Position numbers and translations under genes: made by a program. The notes beneath the pieces are model-generated. The model was not told the origin of the DNA, did no database searches, and saw nothing but the letters and a program-made list of their open reading frames with translations. A DNA stretch of 64,000 bases from Endomychus coccineus. Its lineage: Eukaryota; Arthropoda; Insecta; Coleoptera; Endomychidae. Positions 1 through 12,020 of the stretch are shown here, piece by piece. The stretch covers positions 263,660,180 to 263,724,179 of the forward strand of contig OY294067.1 of the NCBI GenBank assembly GCA_958510875.1, written 5' to 3'. Each line of letters opens with the position of its first letter. Position 1 is the first letter of the stretch.

Positions 1-1141
1 GCAACCATCGTAATGTGACTGAAATTCTCTTCAGAAAATGTATGATGCTTTCTCCGGAAAGGAATTTCACTTTGCTGCATTATTTTTTGTGTGAATAATA
101 TACAATAACTGTATCGTCCGAATCGTTCCATTGATGAGCTTATGAAGAAGTGAAACAGAAGTCTGTAGCTATAGATGTGTTGTCAATATTCGACATAAAC
201 CTTGTTTTATTCATTTCTGTTCGGTCAAAACTAGTTTCAGAACGTACATCTTCACTAAAATAGATTTTTTGAAGTGAGGTAGCTAAGTTTCTCTAGATCG
301 ATCAAGAACGCTACAGCTAATAGTTCCGGACAGCTTTTTAGCTTTCTCAAGCCCATCAGCAGATCGAGTAAGCTGCAGTGCTATCTGTATTATCTGTCTA
401 TATCTCTATCGAGGTAACATACCACATTGACAATAATGCGGAAACCCCGGAGCATATAAGGTCAACTATGTGAGAGTATATCTTATATAATATTATGGGA
501 GCATACTTACAAACATATTTTCTAAGGCATGTTTAGCCAGCCAACAATTAAGGAAAACTGGGATGAAGAGATTTCGTAGAGGCGGGTAGAATATCTGTAA
601 CAAATTAAACGGAACGTGAGCCACCAACATAATTCACTTAATCTTATCTACTTACCGTTAACGTGAATGGAATTGTATTCAATAATTCTAGGACGAAATG
701 AAACGACAATAAAGTCTGCCATATGTTACCCTGTAACAATTCATATTTAATTATTATTTTTATCAGCTAGTTTTGTATCGTATTTTAATGGAATTGTGAT
801 GGATATACACGCGCGCTCGTTTTCTAAATATAACTGAAGATACAAACTCACTTCTCTAATTAATTTAGAAGCATTCTCAACATGTTCATCATTATATCAG
901 GTGTACAAATCTAATGCACCTGACAAAATGGATTAAAGAACTCTAGAACAATGTTAATCATACTATGAATGTTTACGTAGTATTCTGAACGAGTAATTTC
1001 AAGAAATCGATATTTTTCAGAAAAAACTCTATTTCAAGTATAAGCACAAATCACTTGTTGTGATTGTGCATCTGAATTTCGGAAATGAACACTGGAAATT
1101 GAATTCTTTAAAGATTTATACTCAGAAAATATAAGACTTTG
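1..1141. other. No recognised feature (intron 4 sequence)
   Basis: This is AT-rich sequence without a supported coding region. A short stretch near 215-245 resembles one near 17928-17955, so parts may belong to a decayed repeat. Confidence 0.4.
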
Positions 1142-1192
1142 GCGGGACCAAAGTGTTGCAATTGAACCATTCATCCAGACTTGTGGTCCCGC
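1142..1192. repeat. Short GC-rich hairpin
   Basis: The arm gcgggacca at 1142-1150 is the exact reverse complement of tggtcccgc at 1184-1192, and partial pairing continues inward. The loop is about 33 bases. It stands out from its AT-rich surroundings. It could be the end of a small inverted-repeat element; no function is implied. Confidence 0.5.
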
Positions 1193-1424
1193 ATTCTACC
1201 TATGGTTACAATTTTATGTTCGTTCATCTCAATCATCATTTGTTGAATAGTCTAAGTCAGTGGCGTAGATAGTGTTTTGCGATATGTTGGGGGGATTTGA
1301 CTTAGAATTTTTTTAAACCACTGCCACTCATACCGATATATATCTCAATGGTCTTTACCACCACCACCCTGCCCAAAAGCAATCTGTCATAAGCCCCTTG
1401 GTCCACAGAGCGGTCAACATATCA

Positions 1425-1745
1425 CAACCTCAATCCTTAAAATCAGAATTAAAACAAAATCCAAAATCCTCAAAAAACATAATATTTCTACCCGTTTTTC
1501 CACACTTCCAAAATTATCTCAGTTTTGCAAACCTATCAATGATCCCCTTCCTTCTCTCCACTTAGAAGGTGTTTATAGCATTCCCTGTTCTTGAGGCAAA
1601 GTCTACATTGGTGGAACAGGTCGTACAGTAGCTACTCGTGTGAAAGAACATGAGCGCTGTACAAGACTTCGTGACACCAGTAGATCTGCACTTGCGGAAC
1701 ACAAGTTTGACACTAATCACCAAATCAAGATGATTTATTCTTTCA
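1425..1745 (+). pseudogene. Penelope-like element remnant, GIY-YIG endonuclease end (family A)
   Basis: Read on the plus strand, a decayed frame gives the linker and GIY-YIG nuclease of a Penelope-like retroelement: a stretch ending near DPLPSLHLEG, then VYSIPC, a stop where a cysteine is expected, GKVYIGGTGRT, and VATRVKEHERCTRLRDTS. The VYIG block and the conserved arginine and TR.KEH residues are the family's nuclease signature. Penelope-like elements use this C-terminal nuclease together with a telomerase-like reverse transcriptase, which is missing here. The in-frame stop and the loss of everything after about 1745 show it is dead. The copy at 26560-26935 is a close relative in the same orientation. 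Confidence 0.8.
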
Positions 1746-1929
1746 TTCATTTTTTTAAATAACACGCTCAACGGGACAAGTTCTCTCTCTAAAAAGTCAG
1801 CTCTAGACACAGTATATAGATAATACGGAAACAGACATTTCGTCAAAGAATTCGAATAGCTTCTCTTGTATCGCTAGGCTTACAAAACAAAATATAAACG
1901 TGAAAACTAATATTCTGATAACACTAATA

Positions 1930-2120
1930 AGTGAGAAATAATCATCATCATACTACTACTAAAAATATTGTTGAAGTACTGAGGACCTTGTAGCTACTAA
2001 GTAGCCATTATCAGAGTAATCTAAATTTGAAAACAAAATTTACCTGGTTACAAACTATTTGGGGTTAATAATGTAAACAAGAAATTACCATCAGCGGGAG
2101 ATAAATCTCAAATCAATAAA
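1930..2120 (-). repeat. Dispersed repeat D, copy 1
   Basis: The segment aligns by eye with 17690-17905 in the same orientation, sharing tactaaaaata.tgtt.aagtact, a shared ccatcagagt-type block and the ending ggagataaatct. Inverted partial copies lie at 4190-4275 and 28790-28935. It has no coding signal and is probably the untranslated end of a retroelement, possibly Penelope family A, whose remnants lie near two of the copies. Confidence 0.55.
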
Positions 2121-2187
2121 TTGCTTTTTCGCTTATAACTTTTCTTTCAAATAAGGAGTAAATAACTTATGAAAATTTATTCTACAT

Positions 2188-2465
2188 TTTGAAGTGGAGG
2201 TGCAGTTTGTTAGAACATCAACTTCTCTTCCAGAATACATACTCGCCGATTTCGAAAAGGACCTTCAAAATGCAGTCATCAGTGCATGGCCATCATCGAA
2301 GAGATTGGGTTGCTGTTTCCACATAACTCAGACTTGGTGGAAAAGGATCCAGTCATTGTGTTTAATAAAAATGTATGAGGATCTTGCGAGTCCAACTGGA
2401 CAATGGCTTTGGTTTGCAATATCTGCACCCTCAAGAAGTTGAAGAATGGTTTTAGGAGGACTTTA
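2188..2465 (+). pseudogene. MULE (Mutator-like) transposase fragment
   Basis: An open frame from 2194 reads ...YILADFEKDLQNAVISAW...LGCCFHITQTWWKRIQSL..., which matches the MULE transposase core as I know it: an aspartate in ADFE, followed by a C..H motif (GCCFH) and a following tryptophan/arginine helix. After position 2400 the match continues in another frame (LHPQEVEEWF at about 2424-2452), so there is a frameshift. Only roughly 90 codons of a domain that is normally several hundred residues long remain. No terminal inverted repeats were found around it. It is intronic debris. Confidence 0.7.
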
Positions 2466-2499
2466 TAACCACATAATCATCATCAACACTTGAGGGGAG

Positions 2500-3310
2500 G
2501 AGACTTAGCCTCCTGATGCAGTCAGGTCACTTAGTTGGACCCATTGTGTGCCCCGTGGTCAGAACTTCATTCTATTCTAGCAGGTTTGTGGCCCGCCAGA
2601 AATCCAGGATATTGCCACTGCTGGCTTCGATAAGTTCTTCTGGGAGCAGTTTATATTCTTTGAAGTGTCAGTGTCTGAAGGATTCTAATGCTGGACATTC
2701 CAACAGGATGTGAAAGGCAGTTTCTTTCGCATCTCTGTATTTCCTACGTATTGGGTCTTCTGTGATGCCCATAGTGTAGAGGTGTTTGTTGAGACGATTG
2801 TGACCGGTTAGGATTCCAGTCATCTCTCTAATCTCCCTCCTGTTCAGAGAAAGTAGTTTCTTCTAAAGCCTAGGCACAGGCTCTTTGATAAAGAGCTTGG
2901 CCTGTCCATGCATGGTGATTCTCGCACCAGATCAGACCACTATTTATTCAGTTGGCCCAGAAGGGTGATACCCCTCACGTAATTTGATAAAGCTTAAGGC
3001 CCGACGGGGGCCCTAAACCACCCTCGCCTTAAGAGTCGGACATTTCGTTTCCTACAACTCCACTATGTCCAGATACCCAGATGAGTTGAACTTTATTTCT
3101 CCTGGCTAGTTCAGCCAGTGTATTCCTACATTCTTTGACAACCCTTGATGCGACTCTGGGTGATTTGAGAGCTCCCAGAGCCAACCGGCCGTCTGAAAAT
3201 ATATACCACACTACTAAATGATCATCATGAGTTACAGAATTTGCTACATAATGAATCATTACCTGAAAGGTAATTCTCCCCCCAAATATGGGCTGAAGTA
3301 GGATCATCGC
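2500..3310 (-). pseudogene. LINE 3' end with RNase H domain (I/R1/LOA-like, LINE-C)
   Basis: On the minus strand, 3307 to 3029 encodes the end of a retrotransposon RNase H domain: FSDGRLALGALKSPRVASRV, KECRNTLAELARRNKVQLIW and VSGHSGVVGNEMSDS. The first aspartate block and the HSGV.GNE signature are those of the C-terminal RNase H carried by I, R1 and LOA group LINEs. Downstream, to about 2500, frames with stops still show LTGHNRLNKHLYTMGIT and ETAFHILLECPAL, the usual tail after RNase H. Several stops and frame changes make it a pseudogene. The 5' parts (endonuclease, reverse transcriptase) are absent. A related copy lies at 24100-25320. Confidence 0.8.
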
Positions 3311-4189
3311 AAGAGCACATCACTAATACTTGCGATGCTTTCCATCCTCTATTTTCTAAACAATTTTATGAGCCTCATCCAAATATATGGATATTTTAAG
3401 ATGGGTTGAGAATGTTCCAAACACGAACATATATAAAGATAAATAGTATTTTTTTAGAAAAACGTGTGGAAAGATCATCAAGTCAGCGTCGTCAAGATAC
3501 GAACGAAAAAAAAATTACTCGGCACGAGTTTGTAAGTTTTTGCAGTACATTCACTGAAATGCAAAAGAAGAATAATTCCAAACTTCAACCTTGGTATATT
3601 AAAGCAAAGTAAAAAAAATAAATGAAAAAAAAAAAAAACATTATCGGTAAAAGTTTTCAGACATTAATTGAAATTGAAAGTTGGATGGCTATCATAACCC
3701 AGCAGAAAAAACTTGGAGTGGAAGTTTTTTTAATTTTGCAGTCGGGAATGGGAATTTTTATTTGTGATAAATATTTGAGACAAGTATTGAAGAAGCGGCG
3801 GAACGACAGGTATCGAGAAGGTATAGAGTGGGTAAGTTACATATACCTAAAGCGGCCTAATCCCCTGACCTTTTTTATAACCATCATAAAATGATCAAGT
3901 TACATATGACCACATTTTCATTCCTTCTAAATTACCTAGATATTTATCCTACTGCCCTTTAAAAATGATAAACTATCTTAAAACATATTCTGCTAATATT
4001 GATTTTCACTATTATTCTTCTTTATAGCAGAATGTTCTTTATAACGCATTAAAATGTTCCTTCTAGTATGAAGCTAGATGCTTCTTGAACACGATTTATA
4101 ATCAATTTTTCAAATTCTAGATTTGTCGAAACCTTGCATTTGTAACGGGTTATGTTGAAAATTAAAAAAACAAATTGAAAGGTATTTAG

Positions 4190-4275
4190 TACTTTAACAA
4201 TATTTTTAGTGATTAAGGCTAATTATTACTTATTAATTTTTGTTATAGTGTATCCACAGTTATGAACTCTTTTAG
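4190..4275 (+). repeat. Dispersed repeat D, partial copy
   Basis: It shares the block agtactttaacaatatttt and gtgtatccacagt..gaactctttta with 28860-28935 in the same orientation, and with the reverse complement of 17700-17800. Confidence 0.45.
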
Positions 4276-4354
4276 TATATTCAGATAACATGTACACATT
4301 TTATAGATAGATAGGGAAGGAGCAATCTTTTGAAATTATGAAGGTTCAAAAACA

Positions 4355-4705
4355 ATAGAAGGAATGGATACGGGGTTTTTGGGTCCAGAGACAGATACAC
4401 GGAAGCCATGGGTAAATACACTAGTATCTTTCAAATAGAAGTGCATCCAATTCAGTCTGGCCAAAGGATAAAAAATGAAGGACGCAGCCATCAAGTCTGA
4501 CATTCAAACAGTTATAAAAGAGCTAACCTCAAGGATGGTTATTAGCTACAAAATAGAAGACCTTAGGAGTGCAGAACAGAATCGGAGCAGGAGAAGAAAT
4601 ACCATTACATTCCTTTGCAACATAGGGGGAATTATTCCATTGGAGCTTGTACAAGTTGAAGTAGGTGTTCTGGAGCGCCAGATAGAGGCATCAGACCAAT
4701 GTAAT
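4355..4705 (+). pseudogene. LINE RNase H fragment (LINE-C type)
   Basis: A plus-strand reading gives GMDTGFLGPETD, then AAIKSDIQTVIKELTSRMV, SYKIEDLRSAEQ and NTITFLCNIGGIIP. Compared with intact LINE RNase H domains this follows the order G.GV.GP, SDSQAAI.AL, V..C...L and V.L.WVPGH.GI.GN, with the catalytic blocks mutated. The match is weaker than for 2500-3310, and part of the 4475-4723 open frame after residue 55 shows no match. It is on the opposite strand from the other two RNase H LINE copies. Confidence 0.5.
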
Positions 4706-5350
4706 AATTATGAAATAAACTAATATTTCTTATCAGTTTTCACCAGATACATAAAGAAAGTAAGGTTTCTCTAGAACTGACTGTACCATTACAACTAATC
4801 CTTTCGTCATACTAATACTTAACTGATTCCATGTTACTCGAACTAAATAAGAAATTCATATTATTATTATCAAATTATAGTTCGATATTCATCAATGAAG
4901 AACGTAAACAACTAGCGTTTGCTAAGAAGCCTTTGTGACAACAGCGTGGGGTACGTCGGTTCGAATATTAAATATTCATAAACATTATTGACATTTCACG
5001 TAGGTATGTCAATGAGAAACTTCAAAGGCAGAAATTATCGAAAAGACGTATAGGTACACAACTAAAAGACTTCCAAGATGTGTTCCAATCTATTTACTTT
5101 TTTATTATCGTGGAATCATATTTTGAATTACTGTTACAGATTTAAGTCTCATTATGTTATCAAAAGTGTTGCATAAGAAAAGAATTTTGAGTGGTTTTCA
5201 AAACCGTTGTGCTATTAACTAGACGAGTGAAACATATTGTAACGAAGGGTCAAAGAAAACTGAATATATTTCAGAAATTAATATTTATCAGCCCTTATCG
5301 AATTATCGTCAGTAAACGTCATGGTCTATCTAACTTTTTAATTGGCTGAA

Positions 5351-5429
5351 TTCGGGTCGCTTTAGGTCGAACAGTGGCAACAGCTGTCTGTGACTGATGT
5401 ACGTGCTGTTCGAGCTAAAGCAACCTGAA
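5351..5429. repeat. Imperfect hairpin, 24-bp arms
   Basis: Positions 5351-5374 pair with 5406-5429 with 21 of 24 bases complementary and a 31-base loop. The arms are GC-richer than the surroundings. It looks like a small inverted-repeat insertion. I see no miRNA-specific feature that would let me call it one. Confidence 0.5.
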
Positions 5430-6435
5430 CTATGTCTATTGACTGCTAACACGATGTGTATGTTGTTCAACCAACGCATTTTTAATTGGCATCGAATCCA
5501 TTCATATGACGTTCTCTTATCTTCATTGTGAATGCAGTTATTTACTGCAAATCGCGTAAGTCTTTTATTCTCTGTGCGCGACGTCGTCGTATATTACATG
5601 ATGGTCAAGTCTAATGTCTAGGGTGGTCATTCTCCAATTCATTTGATTGTACAGGCTTCAAATAGAACCTAGCTTATGAATTCGTAGTTCATAATGCAAG
5701 ATAATCATGATCCATGTTTTCTCTATTTTGTACCACCGAAAAGAATTTATCAGCAGTAATTAGGAATGGAAATTTGCAGTAGCTAATTCGTAATTGCTCT
5801 GCTCATTTTGATGAAAACATGAAACTTGCGTGTAATCATATTATCAACTACAGACAATTGAAAAATATTCAAGTATAGTTATATAGCGTAAGTTGTGAGA
5901 AGACATAAAAAATATTAGACGACAAACCACTGAACTTAATTGAAAAGATATATGATGTATTTTGATGACATTGAGGGAAATTCATTTCCGCAGTTATTTG
6001 CCATGGAAAGGAAAAATGTCATAATTTTTATACTTCTCCTTCTTAGGTCATTGTTGTGTTGGTATCTATCGCATTATTATGTACTACCATTAAACAGCAA
6101 TGTTGCTTGAGCAAATCCTGCCAGAAGTGCCTTTTAAAAATTATTAAATAATTGAAAAATTACGTAATAATAATATTCTTCATGTGTATGGGTTACTCGA
6201 CACTGTTGGATCCCAGAGTAGGTTTCCTACTCTGTTGATGGACGAAGCAGGGTCGCATATTCTGAAACTCTGCATTGGCGTATTGTCACTAATTTTTCAA
6301 TTTGTTATTTGTTAAGAAGCACTTGTGGCAGAATTTGCTCAGCTAGGATTGCTATTTCATGTTTGCACATATTAATACGATAGAATAATGATAGTATCTA
6401 CACATAACTCGATAGGGGTAGTAAAATGCGTCCAT
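5430..6435. other. No recognised feature (intron 4 sequence)
   Basis: AT-rich sequence with no supported open frame and no clear repeat partner elsewhere in the window. Confidence 0.4.
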
Positions 6436-6439
6436 CTTC

Positions 6440-7115
6440 CGGAATATCCACAAGGTCAAGGTGAAAAGTCCCTGGAAAAAGAAACAACAAATGATTTATT
6501 TGTTCAAAACTTATTTTATTTCTCAACGTAATCTCCTTGTAGCCCGATAGACTTCGTCCAACGTTTTCCTGATTCTTCGATCCGTTCCAAATAATATGAT
6601 TTCGGCAATCCTTCAAAATGGGCGTTTGTTCCAGTGAAAACCTCATCGTTGGAGCCAAATCTTCTTCCCCTTTTTCATCTTCGATTCGCCAGGACAAGTC
6701 CACTATTTCGACTGTTTTTAAGTCTCTGGTGTATTGTGATGATCCATGTTTTGTCTACGTTTACGAAACGGCGTAAAAAGCCCTTCTTATCGCGCTTGAA
6801 CATTGCCAAACACTGCTTTGAGGTTGTCTCACGGTCGCGCTAGTTGTCAACAGAGAGCAAATGCGGCACCCATCTGGCAGATAGCTTTCTCATGTTCACA
6901 AATTACTGCAAAATGTTCCACAACCATTCGGTTAAGATGTTCATAACCTCAGCAATCTCGTGCACTTCAACTCGCCGATCGTACAATATCATATAAAAGT
7001 TTTTATCGACGATTTCCGTCGTAGTAATCTCAATTGGACGACCAGAACGTTCGGCGTCCTTTGTGGTCATACTATCGCAAGGAAAATCAGTAAACCTCTT
7101 GTGAATCCTTCCGAT
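6440..7115 (-). pseudogene. mariner transposase remnant
   Basis: Read from 7115 down to 6440, the minus strand gives the landmarks of a mariner transposase in order: TTKDAERSGRPIEITTTEIV, a helix ending near EIAEVMNI, MRKLSARWVPHLLSVDN, the FLRRFVNVDKTWI block around the first catalytic aspartate, and at the end RIEESGKRWTKSIGLQGDYV. The middle of the catalytic domain, with the second and third acidic residues, is deleted. Stops and frame changes separate the pieces. Mariner elements move by cut-and-paste through TA sites. I could not identify its terminal inverted repeats. It is an old intronic copy. Confidence 0.75.
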
Positions 7116-7119
7116 CGAT

Positions 7120-9020
7120 GATGAAGAGTTTTCATAATATTTAGGAAGCGATGCTTTGGTTCACGAAATGTTTTTTCCACTCAAGAAATAACGCCAAATT
7201 CACTTTTTTCCTTGTTTAGAGGGAGGGGGTGTCAGAACAGAACTAAATGACATATCAGACTGAAAATTTTGATGAGCTCTAGTTGAAGATGATACATCAC
7301 AAATGTCACATTGAATTTTCGATTGTGGCGTCATCTGTTTCATTTTTCGGGGACTTCCCACCTTGCCCTCGTACTTTGATGAGATGCTACCAAATATGGA
7401 TAATCAAAGTTATTCAAATCTAGATATAATAATTCTCCCTCAATGCCAACAAGAGGCATCATAAATTGAGAAATATCGAACATAAGTATAGAGAACATAT
7501 CCATCAAGGAATATAATTCTCCTTCATTAAGTGGAAGAGAAGAATTGGCATTCCATATGGAAAAAAATTACTATCAGTGCCCGAACTTCTACAAACGTTT
7601 CACCACATTTGGGGAATTTTTAACTTTTTCCTCCAATAATGAATACACCAAAAGATAGATCTTTATTTATTTTTTAATAGAGATCCAGAGTCGATTTCGG
7701 AATATACCAAAATGACAGAGTTATCCAATTTCAAAGACGAAGGTGCAAACTCAAAAGTTCCAAAGAAGTCTGAATATTCAGACTACTGCTAGACTTCGAT
7801 ATAGAGAACGTTGATGTAGATCATTGCAAAAACCATGATGAATCTGAACACGCAATAAAAAATATAACTTTAAGATTGAAATAACGAAGTTGTATGCACT
7901 TCCGGTATAACTGGAAATGGAAATTATTCTCACTGAGCAGCAAACAATCGATTATGGCCGGGTATATGCTTTCAGATTGGTATCATCGCCAGAACTCAAA
8001 ATATTACTGATGTGTGTGTTAGACGGAACACAATCATTTCGAATGTCTCCAGGTAGACTAGCAGACCTCCAATCATTGCCTAAATGGCAAGTTTTATTCA
8101 CATGAGTAGCTTCACGGAACCACACAGGTTATAGTATTACGAACTTATTGTGTACATTGTTACCGATTAATTGCATTATCGTTGACATGGGCTAGGTCCT
8201 ATACTAAGCAGAAACAATGTTGAAGCGACAATGTATAGTATCATGACATTACGTATCACGCATGGTGACTTGTACGAGTCTGCTAATTAAACGGCATATT
8301 TCTCCCATTTGGCACAATATCTCTACAGCGGCAATAGTTTTGTGAAATCAGAATTTGTGTGAGGTATATAATAACAAGAGTTAATGCTTGAATTTGCATG
8401 AAACTAGTATACTCGTATTGTGGTAGCCTTTGTTTTCATAAGTAGGCTTATATAATAATCATACTTAGTTACTATTGTGTTTCAGAATGTGAGTTGAATT
8501 ATCAATCTACTTGAAAGAAAGAAGAAACAAAGAGTACTTTTGCATTTCTTAAGGAAGATGTGTTCGCGCCTTTTCATGGTACGACACTGTCTACCCCCGA
8601 ATGTGCCAGGCGTTCTGAATCAGTACGTCTCGAACCACCCTGAATATAAGTCTCGAATATAGTTTGCTAAGTATAACAACGAGTTTCATTTGGTCCTTCG
8701 AATATCGCGAACAAGATGAATTGAAAAGAAAAAGATTACCAGCAATTCGTAGTAATTTTGGAGTAGTTCATATCTAAGGTATTTGATGACTTCATAGTAT
8801 GTCAATTGCTGCAAACCGTAGGTTGAAATCAATCTTCGAAGATGCTTCTATATAATTACATGAAGAAAATTGATATTTCAGGGGTCACGGATTGATTCTA
8901 CGATATACTCTGTTGGAATTATTGAATTATCAGAATGGAAAAGAAGAAACCGAATAATTACAGGACATTAAGACTAAATCAAGGTTCTCGCTACTAATTT
9001 TTATGAATAACATAACACAG
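7120..9020. other. No recognised gene (intron 4 sequence)
   Basis: The only longer frame here (7917-8105, plus) matches nothing I recognise. No repeat family was resolved. Confidence 0.4.
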
Positions 9021-9025
9021 AGACA

Positions 9026-9550
9026 TGTTGACGCAATCATTGGAGATCTAGCAAAGATTTTGAAATGGGATCTGATAATCTAGTATAGTTTAATGCAACC
9101 AAAACTCAAACTTGCGTCTTCTCCAAGGCGGCGTATCCCACAATACCTAATATGATGATGTCAGGTACAACTATTTCTAGGAGGTCTCCTATGCCCATGC
9201 TCGGGATCACTACCAACAGCACCCTCTCATGAGATTATCATGATCATGTTTGGAGTTCGGCTCCCAAACATACGAAGAAGTTAAGTTGTTGGATTCTGTC
9301 CAGAAGAGAGATATTCGTCTGATTGATGATATCACACTTACGAGCTCATAGTCCTCTCTAAAACATCGTAGAAAGGTGGACGATCTTTCCCTTTCCTATA
9401 GATATCTCCATGGTCTGTGTACATCAGAAATCTCGTCTGTTGTTCCACCACGAGAGATTCAGATAGGGGTATTAGACGAGTTCAAGCGTCACCCCTTCAT
9501 TGTCAAGTTTGAAACCTGTCGAACTTTCTTCCTACCAGACTTTCCTTATC
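9026..9550 (+). pseudogene. LINE-A (jockey/BS-like) 3' fragment
   Basis: This is the C-terminal part of a non-LTR retrotransposon reverse transcriptase ORF. It starts at the thumb (WDLII-type block and NATKTQ.CVFS), has the HVWSSAPKHTKKLSCW-like stretch around 9245-9290, and the frame 9376-9567 reads DDLSLSYRYLHGLCTSEISS followed by VVPPREI and HPFIVKFETCRTFF. Compared with copies at 30990-31800 and 55245-56980, about 100 bp between the LGIT-type block and the HVW block are missing. The catalytic region is absent. LINE-A is the commonest element in the window, with eleven fragments on both strands. Confidence 0.8.
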
Positions 9551-10440
9551 GTGTAGTTAATTATTAAAAGAATGGTTCAATCAAATGCGTTAAAAATCTA
9601 ACGAAAGACGTTAACTGATCCAATGAAGTTGAAAAACTCTCATCTTCTTTTACAATGTCTCGAATTGGATATTTTCATAAGAGACGTTATACCCAAAATC
9701 GATGTTTGAACTGCAATATTAGCTAGATAGGTATATAATTGAAGTTTGTTTTTCACGGCTCAAATATCACTCGACAATTCCTATCTGTGATCAATATTTG
9801 TACAGTTGTAATGAAAATAAACAAGAATTAACCATAAAATGTCATGAAACAACGAAGGATATGATCTCACTTCAAATGTATTACTCTAATCACTTCTATT
9901 ATTCAATTTGGCTAAACATAAATTGTTATTATCTATTTTAATTTGTGTTATATCTTCATCATGTTATGTACGATCATGTCATTTTTTAATCAACTGTTAG
10001 TTGTATCCGACATTATTTTTATTAAACGCTCCCGCGTCATTCTGGTTTCATGCCTTCATTGCAATTTTCCTGGGAAAGTATGATAACTTCTTGACTTTGA
10101 TCGTACGATTAACTTGAGCGAAATGGAACATCATGATCGTTACTTCTCAATTTCACATTTGTTCTATTTATCATTATTTCGAAGGTTATGTTTGCCTACA
10201 GCTTATAGTTCATGTAGAACATTAACTTTTTTCCCAACTGCACCAACATTTTGAATCTTGTTGGAGCATAATATTATGCGTGATTTGTCCGAGCACCAAA
10301 TCTCCCCATCGCAATAAGCTATCCATGCCACTGATTCCAATTACACCGTATTATTTTCCACCAATTTTTATTAATTAAATTCAATGTTTTCACGGTCGTA
10401 GTTTGTAGACTATTTTTCTGCCACTTGATCTTGAAGTTAC
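9551..10440. other. No recognised feature (intron 4 sequence)
   Basis: AT-rich, no supported frame. Confidence 0.4.
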
Positions 10441-10443
10441 GTT

Positions 10444-11200
10444 GGTGGCTTCATTGGTATGCGTATGTTGCCTGTTTTCGAATTATTTCCTCAATTTTAG
10501 GTATTCCTGTATCCCTATGGAGCAGGTCGGCGTATGTTGTTGTCGGTCGTATCACAGAAGTATAGATCCTTAATTTACTTTTGGTACTTAGTCTGCTTTT
10601 CCTGTTGAGTACCGGATATAGGTGCCCCTTTATCTGATCTGCTTTTTTCTGTATGTTTCTTATGTGGTGAATGAAAGTTAGCCTCCTTCCTAGCGTTACT
10701 TCCAAGTATTTCATTCATTTCACTAAAGATATCTTTTTCATGCTTCCCTCAATATCTGTCGTCGGTTTGTGTTTAATGTCTTTCGTTGAGAACATTATCG
10801 TTTGACTTTTTGTAGCGTTTGCTTCTATTCGCCATTTACTAAACCACTCTTCGAGGTCGAGGATGAATATTTGAAGCATTGCTTGTACGCATGTACGCAT
10901 TTTATTTAGATGTGTTGGCATAAGGCGCCTATGTCGTCTCCATATTGCCCGAAGTCTACTTCTATTGTTTCAGCTATATCTGCGGTATACAAGTTATAGA
11001 GTACCGTACCGAGGCTCCATCCTTGCGGTACACCTGCCTTGACATGTTTTTGTTCTGACGTGATGTCGTTCATCCTCGTTTTGAATCTGCGCCCCGTGAG
11101 GTACGCAGAGGCCCGGCTGCTTATGACCCGCTGTTGGAGCCAAAGTACAAGATGCTAAGAATGGCCTTGGTATTAACACCCAAGGAACAAATCACAACAA
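10444..11200 (-). pseudogene. jockey-type LINE reverse transcriptase, C-terminal half (LINE-B)
   Basis: Read from 11150 downwards on the minus strand, the frames give RFKTRMNDITSEQKH, VKAGVPQGWSLGTVLYNLYT, ADIAETIEVDFGQYGDDIGA, then LEEWFSKWRIEANATKSQTI and MKYLEVTLGRRLTFIHHIRN to the end of the ORF at about 10451. The VPQG..LG..LYNLYTADI string is a jockey-superfamily hallmark. The active-site motif reads YGDD, where jockey elements usually have F/YADD. At least one frameshift (about 10994-10921) and a changed glycine-serine (QGWSLG for QGSVLG) break it. It gives reverse transcriptase palm, thumb and a typical C-terminal tail, with no endonuclease part. Confidence 0.82.
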
Positions 11201-11202
11201 TT

Positions 11203-11555
11203 AGCTGAGCAGCTTTTAATCAAAACGCAGCGGAAAACAAATGTGAGATGATAAGTAGTTAGAATGATATTTTAGTAATGAGATATTTTAATAATAAATT
11301 AGTAATATTTTTCCGAATAAGAAACAACGCTCTTGTGGAATTTGAGCTATTTCAAATTCATTGTAAAATATACTATTACAGATTCCAAAGGTGGAATGGT
11401 AGGAAACTGGTTGTTTACGCCTCATAAAATTTGCTTGGCATCGGAATGTAGTTCGATATCCTCATTTTTTCCTATTAGTTGTAAGGAATTTTCCATACTG
11501 AAAGGTGTGGATTGCAAATATATATTCAATGTTTTAACTAAGCTTTTTTGAAACA
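11203..11555. other. No recognised feature
   Basis: A 72-codon plus-strand frame (11333-11551) resembles nothing I know and has no supporting signal. Confidence 0.35.
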
Positions 11556-11559
11556 TGTA

Positions 11560-12020
11560 CATTGTCATATGATACGACCAGACTTATTGTAAAATCTTCT
11601 TTATGTAATTTAATCAATAGATATAATTCAGGAGACTATGGGTTTATCACCGTGGTTAAGTGAGTTGCAAATGTCTTTACAGTCCTGAATAGCGGTTTTC
11701 ACATTTTTGAGAAACTTTTTAGTGGTGTCAACATTCAGGTTAATGTATCCACTTCCGTTTAAGAATTCAATCGTTTCTTAAATGTATGCATCTTTGTTTG
11801 TGGCAATTATCGTATTCCCTTTGTCTGCTCTAGTGAAAATAATATCATGGTTTACAGTTTTCTGTTTAATAGATTCTACAGTATTTACTTCTTAGTTCTC
11901 GGGGATTTTATGTTTGAACCGGATTTGATCAAGTCATACTTCTCATATTTTTTATTGTTTATTTGGACTTTTGACAGTGAATGTTCTACTTGAGCGCCAA
12001 GAATTCCTAATGATTCGAAA
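11560..12020 (-). pseudogene. Penelope-like reverse transcriptase, N-terminal fragment
   Basis: From 12010 down to 11620 the minus strand reads VNHDIIFTRADKGNTIIAT, NKDAYI, a stop, ETIEFLNGSGYINLNVDTTK, KFLKNVKTAIQDCKDICNSL and NHGDKPIVS. The block ADKGNT..I.NK..Y is the first conserved reverse-transcriptase motif of Penelope-like elements, followed by the usual FL.....F......PT..F stretch. The fingers and palm with the catalytic aspartates are missing. It lies head-out next to the Penelope-B copy at 12505-13672 but on the opposite strand, so it is either an inverted part of that insertion or a separate one. Confidence 0.7.
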
